Shown here: positions 8,317-15,097 of the stretch, in pieces | Numbering within the stretch: position 1 is the first letter of the stretch | Layout of the letters: every line of letters starts with the position of its first letter | DNA from: Commensalibacter melissae | Lineage (GTDB): Bacteria; Pseudomonadota; Alphaproteobacteria; Acetobacterales; Acetobacteraceae | Length of the DNA stretch: 64,000 nt | Assembly: GCF_003691365.1 (NCBI RefSeq) | Contig: NZ_CP033087.1 | Location: forward strand, 820,501-884,500 | Direction of reading: 5' to 3' | The notes under the pieces: generated by a model | What the model saw: only the letters and a program-made list of their open reading frames with translations | What the model was told of the DNA's origin: nothing | Database searches by the model: none | Made by a program: the position numbers and the translations under genes

Positions 8317-9194
8317 ATACAAAGGATTTAAGCTTTAGAAGCAACGCGACAATTCCCCGAAAAGACAGGAATGCAGCCTATTCAGTAAGAGGATTGGCTT
8401 ACATTGTGGATGAATGGTTGCAAAATAATTTCAATTTGCCAGATGTCAGGGTTCCAGACCTGTCTTGTGATCATGATCCTACGACAGCATCCGAGCGTTT
8501 ACGTTACGACTGGGGATTGGGAAATCTTCCCTTGCCAAATTTAATGGAATTGCTGGAATCCATGGGAATAAGAATATTTGCTTTTTCTCAGGATACAGAT
8601 GCAATTGATGCTTTTTCCTGTTGGAATAATGGATTACCTTATATTTTTGTTAATATAAATAAAAATGCAGAACGAATTCGCTTCAATTTATGTCATGAAT
8701 TGGGGCATCTTGTTTTACATCGCCATATACACGTGAATGGACATGATAGGATTACTGTTGATATCGAGAAAGAAGCCCATTTATTTGCAAGTAATTTTCT
8801 AATGCCAGAAGCAGATATACATTCCTGTATTCCTAATGGCGTGGTCATTGATTCCATAATTGAAGCCAAACAAAGGTAGAAAGTTTCAGTTGCGGATTTG
8901 GCTTATCGTATTCGACAGCTTGGATTGTTATCAGAATGGCATTACCATAATATGGGCAATGAAATGCAGGTAATGAATTATGGAAAGAGGGAACCCAATC
9001 CTGTAAAGCGTGAATATTCTTTATTGTGGGAAAAAATCTTTACCATGCTTTGGAGAGATAAAATAACAAGGGAAGAATTATCCAAGAAACTTAATATTCC
9101 CTATCATGATTTTAATGATCTTACATTTGGCCTGTTGAATATCAAGAAATACATGATTAAAGAAAATGAAGCCAACATAATTTCTCAATGTTAA
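8313..9194 (+). pseudogene. ImmA/IrrE metallopeptidase, 3' part of the XRE-ImmA gene, interrupted by an amber stop
   Basis: The peptidase domain is clear: zinc motif HELGH beginning at codon 128 of this segment (8694), followed by EAHLFASNFLMPE. An in-frame TAG at 8877-8879 interrupts it. The same frame then continues KVSVADLAYRIRQLGLLSEW to 9194, which is the normal continuation of the family, where a Trp (TGG) usually stands at the stop position. So there are two independent lesions, a missing T near 8275 and a TGG-to-TAG change. The first 188 codons (8313-8879) still contain the zinc site. It probably once controlled the island. Confidence 0.7.
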
Positions 9195-9228
9195 TTCTAG
9201 ATAGTTATTAAAACGTTTATTTTTTACC

Positions 9229-9254
9229 AAACCATCTTAACGGGTGGTTTTTTT
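9229..9254 (+). terminator. Terminator hairpin before the spanin genes
   Basis: AAACCATC (9229-9236) pairs with GGTGGTTT (9243-9250, one G-T pair), followed by T to 9254. It ends 22 bp before the ATG at 9277. The same ggtggttttttt pattern recurs at 9762-9786 and 19695-19719. Confidence 0.65.
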
Positions 9255-9276
9255 ATGTCTGGAAAAGGAAAGACAG

Positions 9277-9531
9277 ATGGAAAATATCATACTCATTATC
9301 AAGTCCGTATGCTCTTTTTTATGGAAAGGGAAAGGGTGGATCATGGCGGGACTGCTTTACCTGACAGGTCGAAGGGCCGCGAATAGGAACAACCTGATCA
9401 GGACACAGGATGAAGTCATCAAAAATGACCGGCAGACCCTTCAGACTGTTCAGGCAATGCAGCAGGCAGCCAATCATTCACCTGAAAACATGGATGAATT
9501 GGAAGATGTGCTGGAGAAAGGGCAATTCTGA
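9277..9531 (+). CDS. Inner-membrane spanin-like lysis protein (Rz-like)
   Basis: Eighty-four residues from the ATG at 9277, chosen because AAAGGAAAG lies just upstream; an in-frame alternative at 9244 overlaps the terminator. A hydrophobic N-terminus (MENIILIIKSVCSFLWKG, then WIMAGLLYL) is followed by a charged, Gln-rich helical tail. The tail could span the periplasm, though it is short. The stop overlaps the next start codon (TGATG), the usual coupling of i-spanin and o-spanin genes. Together the pair would fuse inner and outer membranes in the last step of phage lysis. The class is inferred from architecture and neighbour; a holin is the main alternative. This block is noticeably richer in GC than the flanking DNA. 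Confidence 0.5.
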   Translation: MENIILIIKSVCSFLWKGKGWIMAGLLYLTGRRAANRNNLIRTQDEVIKNDRQTLQTVQAMQQAANHSPENMDELEDVLEKGQF

Positions 9532-9773
9532 TGAAACCCATTATTTTACTCGCGGCGGTTTTTCTTGCGGCATGCTCGTCATCGCCACGCGTTGTCTACC
9601 GGATTGAATGCCCGCCGTTGAGGGATTACACGCCCAAGTCACAGGAAAAGCTGTCCAGCGAGATCAAGGCGTTAAAACCTGACAGCGAGATCGGCCGTTA
9701 CCTGCTGGATTACAAAAGCCTGCGTGACATGATCATGGCCTGCCAGAACACCAGAGATACCAGCCACCGTTAG
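9531..9773 (+). CDS. Outer-membrane spanin-like lipoprotein (Rz1-like)
   Basis: Eighty residues beginning MKPIILLAAVFLAACSSSPR, a lipoprotein signal with lipobox LAAC (Cys15). The mature part is about 66 residues with a conserved-looking IECPPLRDY segment. Small lipoproteins whose gene overlaps that of a membrane-anchored helical protein are typical two-component o-spanins. Its start overlaps the stop of the upstream gene by one base, implying translational coupling. The stop codon lies inside the loop of the terminator at 9762-9786. It could alternatively be an unrelated small lipoprotein. Confidence 0.55.
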   Translation: MKPIILLAAVFLAACSSSPRVVYRIECPPLRDYTPKSQEKLSSEIKALKPDSEIGRYLLDYKSLRDMIMACQNTRDTSHR

Positions 9774-9786
9774 GGTGGTTTTTTTA
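9762..9786 (+). terminator. Terminator overlapping the stop of the spanin operon
   Basis: AGCCACC (9762-9768), loop GTTAG, GGTGGTT (9774-9780), then T to 9785. The stop codon of the lipoprotein gene lies in the loop, and the next gene starts 25 bp later. Confidence 0.7.
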
Positions 9787-9810
9787 TGTCTATATTCAAG
9801 GAAAGAACAA

Positions 9811-10083
9811 ATGGATTTTTTTACCGAGCTTCTACAATATATCATCAATGTCCTGCCCAGCAATACGGCGGGTGATGTTGTCGCGGTTGTCACTTTCATC
9901 GTGACCCTGTGCACCCTTGTCATACGGTTCTGGAAAGAGCCAGATCCAAAAAGCGGATTGCACGGGCTGTGGTCTCTCATTCATCTTCTGGCCTCTTTCA
10001 GGCTGCCAGACAGGCAGGCTGGAAAAGATGGAAAGAACGGGGATGGCACCAATGGAAAACAGGCGACACCAAAAACACCGTAA
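9811..10083 (+). CDS. Small membrane protein of the lysis block (holin candidate)
   Basis: Ninety residues from the ATG at 9811, which is preceded by AAGGAAAGAAC. One long hydrophobic segment (about residues 5-40) ends in IRFWKEPDPK, followed by a second weakly hydrophobic stretch and a soluble Gly/Lys/Asp tail (QAGKDGKNGDGTNGK). The position after a spanin pair and the small size suggest a holin or holin-like accessory protein, but no family is recognised. Its 5' part has a decayed relative at 13679-13800. The next gene overlaps it in another frame. Confidence 0.45.
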   Translation: MDFFTELLQYIINVLPSNTAGDVVAVVTFIVTLCTLVIRFWKEPDPKSGLHGLWSLIHLLASFRLPDRQAGKDGKNGDGTNGKQATPKTP

Positions 10084-10453
10084 CCATTGCCTTGGCGAGT
10101 GGTGGAGCTCGATACTGCTGGTCATGACGGGAATGTATGCACTTGCATATTTCATGGCCGGCAACATCTTTCACTGTTCATTCGTCAATGGGTTCAGGGC
10201 TATCCTTCCGGCCTGTATTTGGGAAGGATCATTCATACTTACAGGGACACTGCAGCTTGTTTCATTGATGTGCGGAAGTTTCAGGTGGAGGGGGGTGGCC
10301 TCTTTTCTGGCGGCATCCCTTTTCATATGGGGGGTGCTGAACATGCTTGTCTACGAGAGGCACTGGCATTTTGGCATTGTGGCCTGGGGAATATTTGCAT
10401 TGGTGAACCTTTACACCCTGGCAAGAATACTGGCGGGGGAAGTGAAAAGATAA
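10028..10453 (+). CDS. Small multi-span membrane protein, unknown function
   Basis: The frame is open from 9917, but a start at 10028, 10043 or 10052 is more plausible, because earlier residues are only the overlap with the previous gene. From about 10100 the product has four hydrophobic helices (SSILLVMTGMYALAYFMAG; ACIWEGSFILTGTLQLVSL; VASFLAASLFIWGVL; FGIVAWGIFALVNLYTL) and ends in a basic tail (ILAGEVKR). I do not recognise the family. Overlap and orientation suggest co-expression with the upstream holin candidate. Base composition is less AT-rich than the island average, like the spanin genes. Confidence 0.5.
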   Translation: MERTGMAPMENRRHQKHRNHCLGEWWSSILLVMTGMYALAYFMAGNIFHCSFVNGFRAILPACIWEGSFILTGTLQLVSLMCGSFRWRGVASFLAASLFIWGVLNMLVYERHWHFGIVAWGIFALVNLYTLARILAGEVKR

Positions 10454-10617
10454 TATTTATGATAGTGTGATTTTTATTATTTATAAATCAATTATTTGTT
10501 AACTTTAAAGTGATAAATTTTTTATTATCAAGTATAAATAATAAAAGTAAAATATTGATATATCCATTGTATCGTTATAATTAATGGCAATTAGCTTATT
10601 TTAAAATTGAAACGATA
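10454..10617. other. AT-rich spacer
   Basis: Marks the sharp change from the GC-richer lysis block to very AT-rich DNA. No gene or clear signal is visible. Confidence 0.4.
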
Positions 10618-10962
10618 ATGTTGTGTGATATAAAAAATTCTTTTGAATTACCTTTACCTGCACATTCGAAAAGTACAAATTTCTCTCGATGGTATGAGTT
10701 AAAAGTGGAGAGAGCTTTATATAAGAATAAAGCTGGCAATTTTGAGAGTTGGATTAACGATATATTCCGAATAATTTATGGAGCAGATTTTAAATCAGTG
10801 AAATCTTATGGTTCTGATGGGGATCATAAATGTGATGGATATATTTTTTCAAAAAATTTAATAATACAATGCTATGCACCCTCTGAAAATATTAATCAAA
10901 ATAGATTAATTAAAAAAATTGAAGCTGAACAAATGGTATTGAAAGTTTTTGAGTTTTATTAA
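10618..10962 (+). pseudogene. Truncated nuclease-fold protein, ABC-three-component-system-like N-terminus
   Basis: The first about 103 codons read like the start of a family I associate with ABC-3C systems: RWYELKVERALYKNKAGNFE, WINDIFRIIYG, VKSYGSDGDHKCDGYIF, then LIIQCYAPSE. The pattern D, KCDGY and QxYAP fits a restriction-endonuclease-like fold. The last residues (QMVLKVFEFY) do not belong to it: they come from a transposase remnant that starts at about 10927, so the C-terminal half has been lost. Intact relatives are several hundred residues long and sit with ATPase partners, none of which is present here. The assignment to ABC-3C rests on memory of the motif. Confidence 0.4.
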
Positions 10963-11138
10963 AACGTGGTTATTACGGAATATTTCATCATATGAGTTTT
11001 AAACATTTACATCGATATGTAAGTGAATTCACTTTTCGTCATAATACTACAGACATTAGCTCATTAGCTTTTATAGAGAAAACAATAGAAAGAATGTCTA
11101 ATAAACCTTTAACTTATAAGGGGTTGATTTATGTCTAA
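10927..11138 (+). mobile_element. IS1595-family (ISXO2-like) transposase remnant, C-terminal end
   Basis: The frame ending at the TAA at 11136-11138 reads NGIESF, stop, VLLKRGYYGIFHHMSFKHL, then HRYVSEFTFRHN and KPLTYKGLIYV. This is the end of an ISXO2-type DDE transposase, in which the motif is ESFWxLLKRGxYG; here the Trp codon has become TGA. Only the last about 70 codons survive, and I see no terminal inverted repeats. It truncates the preceding nuclease-fold gene and directly abuts the P63C remnant. Confidence 0.65.
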
Positions 11139-11730
11139 AGAAAAGAAAACTATTGAGCCTATAAACGCATCGTTAGATGATGTTGCATCATCATTAATGA
11201 ATAAAAATGAGCATAAAATTCCATTTGCAAAATGGAAAGGAATAATAGATTTAGGAGGGAATTTAATAGATTGTTATGTTTTAAATAATGAGCAAAGAGT
11301 TATAGGCTCAGGGTCTGCAACTAAAGCTATTGCAAATATAGTATAGGGGAAGCCTGCAGGATTATATAGGACAAAAAGCACTTAACCCATTTATAAATAA
11401 AAATAAAATCCTGCAGGAAATCATTGAGTTTTCTATACCTGGGAAACAGTTTAAAGGTTTAGGTATAATAACGGAACATTTTGAACTAATTTGTAGAGGA
11501 TAGTACAGGCGTTGTATAATAATGCTCCACTCACTGAGCGACAAAAAGAAATTGCTATTAAATGTACTGTTTTAACTGCAGGACTTACCCGTACAGGTCT
11601 TGATGCTTTAGTAGATGAAGCAACAGGATATCAATATGAATGTGCTAATGATGCTTTACAAGTAAAATTAAATGTATTTATCGCAGAAGAATTAAGAGCA
11701 AGAGTGTCTGAGCATTACGGAAAAAATTAA
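11131..11730 (+). pseudogene. P63C-domain phage protein, frameshifted and truncated
   Basis: Three overlapping pieces form one protein. 11131-11346 reads PFAKWKGIIDLGGNLIDCYV, then GSGSATKAI. A second piece in the next frame begins near 11354 (YIGQKALNPFINKN, then FKGLGIITEHFELICR). The original frame resumes by about 11500 (VQALYNNAPLTERQKEIAIK, LDALVDEATGYQY, then LRARVSEHYGKN) and stops at 11730. The order matches prophage proteins with a C-terminal P63C domain, but that domain is missing. Two frame changes plus the truncation make it a pseudogene. A terminator follows directly. The family is common in prophages and of uncertain role. Confidence 0.6.
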
Positions 11731-11758
11731 TACAATTAACTATGTATATGTAATTATT

Positions 11759-11790
11759 AAAAAAAGTCAGATAAAAAGCTGGCTTTTTAA
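11759..11790 (+). terminator. Terminator after the P63C remnant
   Basis: AAAAAGTCAG (11761-11770) with CTGGCTTTTT (11779-11788, one G-T pair) and a T-rich 3' arm. It lies 29 bp after the last P63C stop. Confidence 0.7.
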
Positions 11791-11797
11791 TATTGGC

Positions 11798-12093
11798 TAG
11801 TTAAGTATATAATTCCCTTATTTAAAAAAAGACATTTCATTAAAGAAATTAAACAAAAAAAACTGGACCTTTACGAAAAATATGTTACTATGATAATGAT
11901 AATGATAATGATAATGATAAATTTGTATTAAACTATATGCAATTTATTTATAATTTAGTACAAAAAAGTCTCTATAAAATATAAAATAATATAGAGACTG
12001 AATAAATTGACGAATTTTGTTAGCTTCACTAAATTTTATACAGAAGGTTAGGGAAATTATGTATTAATTCTAAAAATAAATTAATCATTTTTA
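11798..12093 (+). repeat. Direct repeat copy 1, with GATAAT microsatellite and hairpin
   Basis: About 296 bp, nearly identical to 12147-12419. Landmarks are ACTGGACCTTTACGAAAAAT, then TTACTAT followed by four GATAAT units plus GATAAA, then a hairpin AGTCTCTAT (11967-11975) with ATAGAGACT (11991-11999), then GAATAAATTGACGAATTTTG. No open frame spans it. The high conservation of both copies amid decayed DNA suggests a recent duplication or a functional RNA or site. Confidence 0.75.
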
Positions 12094-12146
12094 GTATCTG
12101 TTAACGATGTTTGTATTGTAACTAAAATTTAAAAATACTGATTTTT

Positions 12147-12419
12147 TAGTTAGGTATAATTGTTTAAAAAGATATTTCATTAAAGAAATTAAACAAAAAA
12201 ACTGGACCTTTACGAAAAATATGTTACTATGATAATGATAATGATAAATTTGTATTAAACTATATGAAATTATTTATAATTTAGTAAAAAAGTCTCTATA
12301 AAATATAAAATAATATAGAGACTGAATAAATTGACGAATTTTGTTAGCTTCACTAAGCTTTTACAACAGAAGATTAGGGAAATTGTGTATTAATTCTAAA
12401 AATAAATTAATGATTTTAA
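12147..12419 (+). repeat. Direct repeat copy 2, shorter microsatellite
   Basis: The second copy of the block at 11798-12093, with two GATAAT units plus GATAAA instead of four, the same hairpin (12291-12299 with 12315-12323), and a few substitutions and small indels. The two copies lie 53 bp apart in the same orientation. Confidence 0.75.
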
Positions 12420-12468
12420 AATTAAGTATAATTTTATTAAACTCACATTCTGTCACCTCCTTTCGCAT
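12361..12468 (-). CDS. Possible 35-residue small ORF with a strong Shine-Dalgarno
   Basis: On the minus strand an ATG at 12468 is preceded by GAAAGGAGGT, a near-perfect Shine-Dalgarno with about 1-bp spacing. The same GAAAGGAGGT motif is repeated inside the first codons. The frame encodes a mostly hydrophobic peptide (MRKEVTECEFNKIILNF, then ILINLF-like residues and PNLLL) ending at 12361, inside repeat copy 2. Short spacing and lack of homologues weaken the case. The duplicated GGAGGT may instead serve another purpose. Confidence 0.25.
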   Translation of the reverse strand: MRKEVTECEFNKIILNFKIINLFLELIHNFPNLLL

Positions 12469-12589
12469 TACCTCCTTTCGGAAGGAAAATTGTTAACCAT
12501 CTCCTATTATAACATATTCTATTTAAAATTTAAAATTTTTTTATTAATAAATAATTTTATTCATATTTGGATAACATTATTACTTAATT

Positions 12590-12614
12590 ACCCACCCATC
12601 GCGGTGGGTTTTTT
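12590..12614 (+). terminator. Terminator directly upstream of the lysozyme-like gene
   Basis: ACCCACC (12590-12596), loop of 6 nt, GGTGGGT (12603-12609) and a T run to 12614. It ends 37 bp before the next ATG. Confidence 0.7.
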
Positions 12615-12650
12615 ATTATCCACTTCTCATTCTAAAAAGGAAAAATTAGC

Positions 12651-13169
12651 ATGACCAAAACGACAGGTGGAATTTATCTGAACCATTTGAAACATGAGGT
12701 GATAACACCAGCCCTTAACTATATAAATCTGGGTGGACAGAGGGCGATCAATCAGGTAACGGGAACTTTTCTGGTTGAGGGATATGCAAGCAACTATACA
12801 TATCTCAGACAGCTAGGCAAGGGGCCGGCGTTGGGGCCATGTCAGATGGAGCCCGTTACCTATCATGATATCTGGGACAATTATCTCAACAATGCCAGAA
12901 GGCAACCTCTAAGAAGTCTTTTAATGCATATAGCGGGTGATTTTAACCTGGACAACAGGGGGATACCGAAACCCGAGACATTGACAGGAAACCTTTTCTT
13001 TGCCGCGGCCATGTGCCGCGTTTTCTATATCCTGATCAGGGAGATACTGCCAGATTCCAGGAATGCAACGGCAATGGCCCAGTATCACAAGAAGTACTAC
13101 AATACGGCGTTGGGAAAGGCGGATTGGCAAAAGAATATCGACCGTTTCCAGCAGGCCATTGATTGTTAG
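12651..13169 (+). CDS. Phage-type lysozyme-like peptidoglycan hydrolase (putative)
   Basis: A 172-residue protein without a signal peptide. The segment LVEGYASNYTYLRQLGKG, then PALGPCQMEPVTYHDIWDNY matches a phage/prophage family in which a lysozyme-like fold carries an early Glu (VEG here) and a GPALGxxQMEPxTxxDIW signature. Such proteins cleave the glycan strand, either in virions or as endolysins. The gene is preceded by AAAAAGGAAAA and a terminator, and ends 174 bp before the distal att site, so it is the last island 1 gene. It is less AT-rich than its flanks, like the spanin block. With the spanins and membrane proteins it makes a near-complete lysis set. Confidence 0.55.
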   Translation: MTKTTGGIYLNHLKHEVITPALNYINLGGQRAINQVTGTFLVEGYASNYTYLRQLGKGPALGPCQMEPVTYHDIWDNYLNNARRQPLRSLLMHIAGDFNLDNRGIPKPETLTGNLFFAAAMCRVFYILIREILPDSRNATAMAQYHKKYYNTALGKADWQKNIDRFQQAIDC

Positions 13170-13256
13170 GATTTATATGTTTTATTCTTCAAATAAAGAA
13201 GCATTTATAGGCTTCTAAAATATCTTTAAAATAAAAAAAACAAGCTTTTTCATTTC

Positions 13257-13276
13257 GGGGTATAATGTGGGGTATA
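13257..13276 (+). repeat. Tandem GGGGTATA motif near the distal att site
   Basis: GGGGTATA, four bases, GGGGTATA. It closely matches 3327-3346 beside the integrase remnant at the other end of island 1. Confidence 0.5.
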
Positions 13277-13342
13277 AATAAGATAAAAATATTAAATTTA
13301 TTTTATTTATCAAATTGTTATTTGTTTAATTCGTCGGACACC

Positions 13343-13357
13343 TTCTCCGCCATTCAA
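13343..13357 (+). repeat. attR-type site of island 1
   Basis: An exact 15-bp copy of the tRNA-Ser 3' end (TTCTCCGCCATTCAA, also at 3204-3218). The bases before it (GTCGGACACC) do not continue the tRNA, so it is not a second tRNA gene. It also serves as the left boundary of the R-M island that follows. Confidence 0.75.
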
Positions 13358-13678
13358 TAAATTATTCTGTATAAATTACATTTCCCAAAAATATTGAGTT
13401 TTTTTTGTAATTTTATCATGTTTTGATATTATGAAAAAATTATCAGTTAATAAAAAAGAAATTTATATCTTTTGTTTTATTTTGTTACAATTCTTTAGAT
13501 TAGCGAGTTTTTATTATTATTATTGCTTCAATTTCAAACAAAGTATCATCCAAAAAAATTTACAAACCGCTTTTGTTGATCCATCTAAAACTATCTAATT
13601 CATTAATTTGTTTTTCTATCTTTTTTTTATTTGTCAACCTTGTCATATTAATGGGTAGTTCTTAAGGATTATTAAAAA

Positions 13679-13800
13679 AAACAAATAAATTTTTTAAAAT
13701 TTACAATATATTATCAATGTTCTGCTTAGTATAAGACTTGGTGATGTTATCATGGTTATTGATGTTATTTTTGCGGTAGTCAGGGTTTTGCAGGAAAGTT
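13679..13800 (+). pseudogene. Decayed copy of the 9811 membrane-protein gene
   Basis: This stretch aligns by eye with the start of the gene at 9811: AACAAATAAATTTTTTAA against AACAAATGGATTTTTTTA, then TACAATATATTATCAATGTT against TACAATATATCATCAATGTC, then GGTGATGTTATC against GGTGATGTTGTC. The start codon has become ATA and the frame is lost. Most differences are toward A and T. It implies a second related lysis block once lay here, in the R-M island. Confidence 0.6.
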
Positions 13801-13828
13801 ATTGACGCTTTTATTTTTGAATATTTTA

Positions 13829-13841
13829 TGACATAATGTCA
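13829..13841 (+). promoter_or_regulatory. Probable autorepressor operator of the methyltransferase gene
   Basis: TGACATAATGTCA is a palindrome with arms TGACAT and ATGTCA around one central base, 34 bp before the methyltransferase start. The core GACA-N3-TGTC matches what I recall of the operator bound by the HTH domain of M.SsoII, a related CCNGG-type enzyme. CATAAT within it could be a -10 box, so binding would block transcription of the methyltransferase. Confidence 0.5.
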
Positions 13842-13875
13842 ATATTATTTCCAAATAAAATAATGTTGGATTAAA

Positions 13876-15078
13876 ATGTTACGTACAGAATTCGCACAAT
13901 TACGAGAACAGGCTGGGATTTCCATTAAAGATTTGGCTAATGAGGCAGGTTTTACACAAAGAACATTATATAGATGGGAAAAGGGTGAAGCCGTTCCGCG
14001 TAAGGCTGTTATGACATTATTACAAAACAAGATAACCATTGCGGGAAATGGACAATGTAAATTCAGGTTCATTGATCTATTTGCGGGCATAGGGGGGTTG
14101 AGACGTGGATTTGACCGGATTGGCGGTCAATGTGTGTTTACAAGCGAATGGAATATGTATTCGCAAAAAACCTATAGGGCCAATTATGCATGCAATCATG
14201 AAATTGCGGGTGATATAACCAGGATAAGTGAGCGGGATATACCTGATCACGATATCCTGCTGGCGGGTTTTCCATGTCAGCCATTTTCAATTGCCGGCGT
14301 GTCAAAAAAAATATCCCTGGGATTGAAGCACGGGTTTGCATGTGAGACACAGGGCAACCTGTTTTTTGATGTCGCGCGTATTATCAGATATCATCGTCCC
14401 AGATGTTTCCTGTTGGAGAATGTGAAAAATCTTGTCAGTCATGACAGGGGAAGAACCTTTTCAATCATTCGCAATGTGTTGGAACATGAGCTTGGGTATT
14501 GCCTGCACTGGCGTATCATTGATGGAAAAGGGTTTGTTCCCCAGCATCGTGAGCGTATTTTTATCGTCGGGTTTCTGGATAAAAACGATTTCAGTTTTGA
14601 CACATTATCCTTGCCCGATCCGTTGTCAGGACCCCGCCTCTCGGCAATCCTGCACCCTGAAAACGGTAGTGAAAAACCGGAAAGCCACTATACCGTGGGG
14701 AAAAAAGCCTCTGTTTCCGAAAAATACACGTTATCCGATAAATTATGGAAATATCTGCAAAACTATGCTGACAAGCATAAAAAGGCGGGAAACGGTTTTG
14801 GTTTTGGACTGTGCGATCATGACAGTGTGGCCAGAACATTGTCGGCACGCTATTACAAGGACGGATCTGAAATTCTTGTCTCACAGGGATGCGATAAAAA
14901 CCCGAGACGGTTGACCCCGAGAGAATGTGCGCGGCTGATGGGGTTTGACAGGCCTGGGCAATCAGATTTTAAAATTCCCGTTTCGGATACCCAGGCATAC
15001 AGGCAATTCGGAAATGCGGTTGTGGTTCCTGTTGTTGAGGCTGTTGCCAGTCATATACTTCCCCATTTGCAAAATTGA
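13876..15078 (+). CDS. HTH-fused DNA (cytosine-5) methyltransferase, Dcm/EcoRII type
   Basis: A 400-residue protein. Residues 1-55 are an XRE-like helix-turn-helix (QLREQAGISIKDLANEAGFT, QRTLYRWEKGE). From residue 64 comes a C5 methyltransferase with motif I FIDLFAGIGG, motif IV GFPCQPFS with nucleophile Cys134, motif VI ENVKNL, motif VIII QHRERIF and a C-terminal QFGNAVVVPV (motif X). An EcoRII-like nuclease and a Vsr gene follow, so CCWGG is the likely target, with methylation of the inner C; this is inferred, not read from the target domain. The HTH plus the palindrome upstream suggest self-repression. The start is supported by the complete HTH. No sign of decay. Confidence 0.88.
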   Translation: MLRTEFAQLREQAGISIKDLANEAGFTQRTLYRWEKGEAVPRKAVMTLLQNKITIAGNGQCKFRFIDLFAGIGGLRRGFDRIGGQCVFTSEWNMYSQKTYRANYACNHEIAGDITRISERDIPDHDILLAGFPCQPFSIAGVSKKISLGLKHGFACETQGNLFFDVARIIRYHRPRCFLLENVKNLVSHDRGRTFSIIRNVLEHELGYCLHWRIIDGKGFVPQHRERIFIVGFLDKNDFSFDTLSLPDPLSGPRLSAILHPENGSEKPESHYTVGKKASVSEKYTLSDKLWKYLQNYADKHKKAGNGFGFGLCDHDSVARTLSARYYKDGSEILVSQGCDKNPRRLTPRECARLMGFDRPGQSDFKIPVSDTQAYRQFGNAVVVPVVEAVASHILPHLQN

Positions 15079-15097
15079 CAAGTGTTTCATTATTAAA

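Larger units (their letters stand above)
11731..12650. other. Non-coding stretch holding a direct duplication
   Basis: This 0.9-kb stretch has no long ORF. It holds the terminator at 11759, the two copies of a 0.3-kb repeat, a possible 35-codon minus-strand ORF with strong ribosome binding sites, and a terminator directly before the lysozyme-like gene. All are listed separately. Confidence 0.5.
13170..13828. other. Island junction: att copy, arm-type repeat and gene relic
   Basis: There is no intact gene. The stretch contains the GGGGTATA tandem motif at 13257-13276, the 15-bp att copy at 13343-13357 and a decayed copy of the holin-candidate gene at 13679-13800. The remaining sequence is featureless AT-rich DNA. 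Confidence 0.55.

Noticed and set aside
9917-10027. Early start of the four-helix membrane protein
   Set aside because: These codons only overlap the previous gene and add a Cys-rich segment unlike a membrane-protein N-terminus.
9672-10167. Minus-strand ORFs opposite the spanin and membrane genes
   Set aside because: They are antisense shadows; the plus-strand genes have signal peptides, membrane helices, overlapping starts and ribosome binding sites.
11886-11925. GATAAT repeats as a CRISPR array
   Set aside because: Six-base units without spacers are a microsatellite. No cas genes or spaced repeats are present in the window.
13343-13357. A second tRNA-Ser gene or fragment
   Set aside because: Only the last 15 bases match; there are no D, anticodon or T arms upstream, so it is an att copy.
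13829-13841. The palindrome as a LexA box
   Set aside because: It does not fit the alphaproteobacterial GTTC-N7-GTTC pattern, and its position suits the HTH-methyltransferase better.
14945-15097. Long N-terminal extension of Vsr
   Set aside because: It is the out-of-frame overlap with the methyltransferase; the ATG at 15098 gives the normal Vsr length.
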